Below the pieces are notes generated by a model that worked only from the letters and a program-made list of their open reading frames with translations, did no database searches and was not told where the DNA came from. Position numbers and translations under genes: made by a program. Positions 31,199 to 34,073 of a stretch of DNA of 34,073 nucleotides are shown here, in pieces. The DNA lies in assembly GCA_947498315.1 (NCBI GenBank), contig CANMLD010000024.1, positions 1-34,073 of the forward strand, in the 5' to 3' direction. Position 1 is the first letter of the stretch. The number at the start of each line of letters is the position of its first letter. The DNA comes from Pseudomonadota bacterium (GTDB lineage: Bacteria > Myxococcota_A > UBA9042 > GCA-2863065).

Positions 31199-32374
31199 TC
31201 ACGCTTCCCCTCCGAGCTCAGTCCCCGCGCGAAGGCGACTCAAGTAGGCCTCGTAGGCGTAGACGCGGTCCCGCTTCTTGCCGGTGGTCTCGACGAGGAC
31301 GCCGGTAGCGAGCAGTGCTTCGATGGCGCGGCCGGCGGTCGGCTTGGTCGTCGCGAACTCGCGGACGATCCAGGGCACGGTGAGGATGGGGTGCCCAGGG
31401 AGACGCTCGAAGACCTGTATGGATAGGAGGCTCACGGCGCCGTGGTGGATGAGCTTCAGCCGGTCGGCGGCAATGATGGCGAAGAGGTCGCGGGCCGTTG
31501 CGACGGCCTCGTCGGCGATGGTCGCGACGCCGTCGAGGAAGAAGTCGATCCATTCTTCCCAGTCGCCTTGGGCCCGTACGGCATCGAGACGGCGGTAGTA
31601 CTCCTGTCGATGGCGTTTGAAGAAGAGACTCAAGTAGAGCAGTGGCCGGGTAAGGAGTCCTGAGTGCTCGAGGAGCAAGGTCACTAGCAGCCGCCCGATG
31701 CGGCCGTTGCCATCGAGGTAGGGGTGGATGGTCTCGAACTGCACGTGGATGAGGCCGGCTCGGACGACGGCGGGGAGGGTGTCTTCGGCGTGCATGTAGC
31801 GCTCGAGGTCGGAGAGCGCGCCTGGGAGCGCTTGTGGCGGCGGCGGGACGTGCGCCGCGTTGCCGGGCCTCGAGCCTCCAATCCAATTCTGTGTACGGCG
31901 TACGGTTCCGGGCTGCTTGGTCGCGCCGCGGACTCCGCTGAGGAGGAGGCCATGGGCCTCGTCGAGGAGGCCCATCGAGAGCGGGAGACCCGTGGGGTCC
32001 GCGAGCTGCTCTCGTGCAAATGTAAGTGCTTCCAGGTAGTTGCAGACCTCTTCGACGTCCTCACTCCCCGACGCGTCGCTCTCGGCTTCGTAGTTCAGGA
32101 GGTCCATGAGCGTGGCCTGCGTCCCTTCGATCTGGGACGACAGCACCGCCTCCTTGCGGACGAACGCGTAGATGAACCAGTCGAGCGATGGAACCATCTC
32201 GCCTGCCAGCTCGAGTCGAGTGAGCGCCTGTTCGGCCGCCCGGAGTTTCTCGGCGAGTGCTCCGTCGAGCAGGAGCGGCGGCTCGGCCGGCGGGAGCGCG
32301 AATGGCACGAATGCCCTCACGACCTCGCCCCCTACGGCGGTGGTCTCGTACCGCCCAGTCTGTCGTCTCGTCAT
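31199..32374 (-). CDS. Fic family protein (class II, N-terminal inhibitory helix)
   Basis: A 391-residue Fic protein that probably transfers AMP from ATP to Ser/Thr/Tyr of target proteins. The Fic loop HPYLDGNGRIGR (217-228) keeps the catalytic His and the phosphate-binding GNGR. An inhibitory helix with SSQIEG (79-84, Glu83) lies N-terminal to the core, the class II arrangement in which that Glu blocks ATP. The region from about 310 to 375 is winged-helix-like (EFATTKPTAGRAIEALLATGVL), typical of the Fic/DUF4172-type layout. The start ATG has GCGGGA upstream. It is divergent from the HNH nuclease gene. Targets are unknown; a stress or defence role is possible. Confidence 0.92.
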   Translation of the reverse strand: MTRRQTGRYETTAVGGEVVRAFVPFALPPAEPPLLLDGALAEKLRAAEQALTRLELAGEMVPSLDWFIYAFVRKEAVLSSQIEGTQATLMDLLNYEAESDASGSEDVEEVCNYLEALTFAREQLADPTGLPLSMGLLDEAHGLLLSGVRGATKQPGTVRRTQNWIGGSRPGNAAHVPPPPQALPGALSDLERYMHAEDTLPAVVRAGLIHVQFETIHPYLDGNGRIGRLLVTLLLEHSGLLTRPLLYLSLFFKRHRQEYYRRLDAVRAQGDWEEWIDFFLDGVATIADEAVATARDLFAIIAADRLKLIHHGAVSLLSIQVFERLPGHPILTVPWIVREFATTKPTAGRAIEALLATGVLVETTGKKRDRVYAYEAYLSRLRAGTELGGEA

Positions 32375-32402
32375 GTCGATCCCGCTCGGAAAGGTGGCGT
32401 GA

Positions 32403-32419
32403 CTAGCACCTTCAGCTAG
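32403..32419. promoter_or_regulatory. Small palindrome in Fic/HNH divergent gap
   Basis: CTAGC-ACCTTCA-GCTAG lies 29 bp upstream of the Fic start. A TTGACT box on the minus strand lies at 32449-32454. Together they could form the Fic promoter and an operator read by its own winged-helix tail. Weak evidence. Confidence 0.25.
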
Positions 32420-32492
32420 GAACGAATTGTTTACCAGGGCAGCCCGATAGTCAAGGCTGCTTTACTAGTGCCGGACAAGTCCGTGGGTGTCC

Positions 32493-32522
32493 TTGACAGC
32501 GTCATGGACCGCACTCTATTTG
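32493..32522 (+). promoter_or_regulatory. Candidate promoter of HNH gene
   Basis: A perfect TTGACA (32493-32498) and TATTTG (32517-32522) with an 18-bp spacer lie 40 bp before the HNH start. The overlap with an upstream in-frame ATG supports the later start. Confidence 0.35.
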
Positions 32523-32561
32523 GAAATCGGTACCCTGTGGGGCTTCCGAAGGAGCCGAGCG

Positions 32562-33479
32562 ATGCGATTCTGGGTCGGCGTCACCAACATCGATTGGTAC
32601 CGCTATCAAGCTGGAGAACTGCACGACGAAGTGAACTTCTGGCAGCCGTCGGAGCGCGCGCCTTTCCTGGCCCCGCCTGCAGGGATGCCTTTCCTGTTCA
32701 AGCTCAAGAGTCCCATCAACAAGATCGCGGGCTTCGGCCTCTTCAGCGCGACGAGCGTACTTCCGGTCGGCATGGCTTGGGACGTATTCGGTCCAAGGAA
32801 CGGCGCGCCTACACTTCAACTCTTTCAGAAGAGGCTCGGCTTCGAAGGGCCTGAGAGCGTGAGCCGGCCCATGCGGTGTACCGTGCTCTCGGACGTCTAC
32901 TACCTGCCTGAGAGTGAGTGGTTCGACTTGCCGGACGGGGCGTTCCCGTCGAACGTCGTGGTCGGCAAGTTCTTCGACACGGACGACGGGCTCGGGCGTC
33001 ACGTGATTGCGCGAGTCATGAACACCTTGCAGCGAGCGTCTGAGCCGCTGACGAGGACCCCGGACACCATTCAGACGGGCTTCGGCCAGGGCCGTTGGGT
33101 CGAGCCGCGTCTCGGGCAGGGCGCGTTCCGAACACTCGTAACCGACGCCTATGAACGCCGCTGCGCGATCACCGGCGAGAACACGCTCATCGCGCTCGAT
33201 GCCGCGCACATCCGGCCCTACGCCGACGAGCAATGCCACGACGTCCAAAACGGCCTCCTGCTGCGTGCTGACTTCCACAAGCTCTTCGACAATGGGCTGA
33301 TCAGCATCACCCCAGACCTAACAGTTCGAGTGAGCCCTCAGATCGCAAATCACTATTTCAATGGGAAGGTCTACTACCGCCTCGATGGCGCGCCGCTAGC
33401 GCAACTACCCTCCGCTGAACGATATCGTCCAGATCCCAAGCGACTGGCATGGCATTACGAGGTGAAATTCCAACACTGA
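32562..33479 (+). CDS. HNH endonuclease with EVE/PUA-like N-terminal domain
   Basis: A 305-residue nuclease. Residues 1-110 form a domain with FWVGVTNIDWYRYQ, DEVNFWQPS and PFLFKLKSPINKIAGFGLF, an arrangement like EVE/PUA-type domains that read modified bases. The C-terminal HNH core (about 195-250) has CAITGE (C201), AAHIRPY (H216), QNGLLL (N230) and FHKLFDNGLI (H239), the metal-dependent phosphodiesterase set. The start at 32562 has GAAGGAG 8 nt upstream; an in-frame ATG at 32487 lies before the promoter and is rejected. Such proteins are usually interpreted as type IV-like restriction enzymes. It is followed after 16 bp by a small conserved partner gene. Confidence 0.88.
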   Translation: MRFWVGVTNIDWYRYQAGELHDEVNFWQPSERAPFLAPPAGMPFLFKLKSPINKIAGFGLFSATSVLPVGMAWDVFGPRNGAPTLQLFQKRLGFEGPESVSRPMRCTVLSDVYYLPESEWFDLPDGAFPSNVVVGKFFDTDDGLGRHVIARVMNTLQRASEPLTRTPDTIQTGFGQGRWVEPRLGQGAFRTLVTDAYERRCAITGENTLIALDAAHIRPYADEQCHDVQNGLLLRADFHKLFDNGLISITPDLTVRVSPQIANHYFNGKVYYRLDGAPLAQLPSAERYRPDPKRLAWHYEVKFQH

Positions 33480-33495
33480 TGCCGGTGAAGCACTG

Positions 33496-33813
33496 ATGCC
33501 CATGAAGATCGACGCCAAGCTGCAGGAGTGGAGCGATGCGCGAAAGCGCTACAACCTCCCGCATGCGCACGTCCAGATGGCTCGGGAGCTCGGGATGGTC
33601 CCGAAGAGCCTCGGATCTCTCGCCAATCACGGGCAGGAGCGATGGAAGGCGCCGCTACCGGAGTTCATCGAGAGTCAATATCAACGTCGATTCGGCCGGG
33701 AGCGTCCGGAGTTCGTCCAGTCGATTGAAGACCGCGCCAAGCAAGTTGCAGCCAAGAAGGCCGTGAAGTCGGCGAAGAAGGCGATTCGTCGGGCCAGCCC
33801 AGCACACAGTTAG
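33496..33813 (+). CDS. Small conserved protein with basic tail, HNH partner
   Basis: A 105-residue protein. The conserved-looking middle reads NLPHAHVQMARELGMVPKSLG, with SLANHGQERWKAPLPEFIE and RRFGRERPEF following. Comparable small proteins are, from memory, widespread in bacteria without known function. The HVQMARELG part may be a helix-turn-helix-like motif. The tail is Lys/Ala-rich (KKAVKSAKKAIRRA), suggesting nucleic-acid contact. A second ATG at 33502 is possible. It sits 16 bp after the HNH gene, probably on one transcript. Confidence 0.75.
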   Translation: MPMKIDAKLQEWSDARKRYNLPHAHVQMARELGMVPKSLGSLANHGQERWKAPLPEFIESQYQRRFGRERPEFVQSIEDRAKQVAAKKAVKSAKKAIRRASPAHS

Positions 33814-33843
33814 CCGACGCCGCTGGCCAGCGACACCGAGTCC

Positions 33844-33872
33844 CGAGAGCGCGACGAAGCATGCCGCTCTCG
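33844..33872. terminator. Hairpin between convergent genes
   Basis: CGAGAGCG (33844-33851) and CGCTCTCG (33865-33872) form a perfect 8-bp stem with a 13-nt loop, between the + strand HNH partner and the minus-strand Cys-rich gene. No strong U-run follows, but the position fits a bidirectional terminator. Confidence 0.4.
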
Positions 33873-33881
33873 AGGCGATCA

Positions 33882-34073
33882 TCAAGTAGGCGGGACCGCC
33901 GGGCAGGGCGACGCGCCGGGCGCAAGGCAGCTCCCCGCGATGCAGCGATAGCTCTCGCACTCAGCGGGGCTGTCGCACGTGGCGCCGTCGGAGAGGGGCG
34001 CAACGCAAGCGCCTCCCTGACAGCGGAGACCATCGCCGCAGAGCCCGCCGCCAGCGCAGCCGTCGCCGAGTCC
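33882..34073 (-). CDS. Cys-rich surface protein, C-terminal part
   Basis: A minus-strand frame open to the right edge with a TGA at 33882-33884; 63 codons are seen and no start is present because the gene continues beyond the window. It reads GDGCAGGGLCGDGLRCQGG, then ACVAPLSDGATCDSPAEC and YRCIAGSCLAP. Cys recurs every few residues with Gly/Asp. This Dickkopf/EGF-like cysteine repeat is very common at the ends of secreted or surface proteins of myxobacteria, often after long acidic linkers. Disulfides would form outside the cytoplasm. Function and length unknown. Confidence 0.72.
   Translation of the reverse strand, partial: GLGDGCAGGGLCGDGLRCQGGACVAPLSDGATCDSPAECESYRCIAGSCLAPGASPCPAVPPT

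Noticed and set aside
31724-32419. 231-codon plus-strand open frame
   Set aside because: Antisense to the Fic gene, whose HPYLDGNGRIGR loop is unambiguous.
1-34073. tRNA or rRNA genes
   Set aside because: No cloverleaf, GTTCGA-type arm in context or rRNA signature was found on either strand by eye.

Overview
The window is high-GC DNA. Its gene content points to a myxobacterium (Myxococcota, probably Polyangia-like): a Ser/Thr kinase with a GYF-like and a DUF4388-like tail, many lipoproteins, a SUMF1-domain protein, a PEGA protein, a Cys-rich surface-protein tail, and frequent GTG/TTG starts. This assignment is inferred from gene families. There is no rRNA or tRNA to anchor it.

Left part (1-15.2 kb) is ordinary chromosomal backbone. 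It starts with a 5'-truncated SUMF1-like protein, a small YbjN/CesT-like protein and a Pro/Gly/Ala-rich lipoprotein, all on the + strand. A tight minus-strand operon follows in the order PP2C phosphatase, small lipoprotein, Ser/Thr kinase, TPR lipoprotein, rsmG. Next come a degenerate SDR, a HAD 5'-nucleotidase coupled to a membrane protein, a DedA protein, a DUF523 protein with an FAD oxidoreductase, and a PEGA protein.

Centre (14.5-19.4 kb) is a minus-strand ter-type stress cluster: two TerD paralogues, a TerD+TerA two-domain protein, and a TerD-like domain fused to a cytoplasmic trypsin-fold protease with an intact His/Asp/Ser triad. The PEGA gene lies immediately downstream. No TerB or TerC is seen.

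Right part (19.4-34 kb) is an accessory region with much decay. Divergent from the ter cluster is a dead Ser/Thr kinase/Fis-type regulator, followed by a lipoprotein gene killed by one in-frame stop and still joined to it by an ATGA overlap. Then come a 155-bp near-palindrome, an FkbM methyltransferase, tandem MITE-like repeats, a cytochrome c/copper monooxygenase lipoprotein, and scraps of IS91-, ISAzo13- and IS4-like transposases. Among these remnants sit an aldo/keto reductase, an Old Yellow Enzyme-DUF1330 fusion carrying a G10 tract at the domain junction, and a LysR regulator whose end is cut by the IS4 scrap. A class II Fic protein, divergent from an HNH nuclease with a small partner gene, may be a defence or toxin locus. 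The 3' end of a Cys-rich surface protein runs off the right edge.

The most notable items are the TerD-protease fusion in its cluster, a MITE-like family whose hairpins keep pairing despite sequence change, the 155-bp palindrome, and the G10 tract in the OYE fusion.
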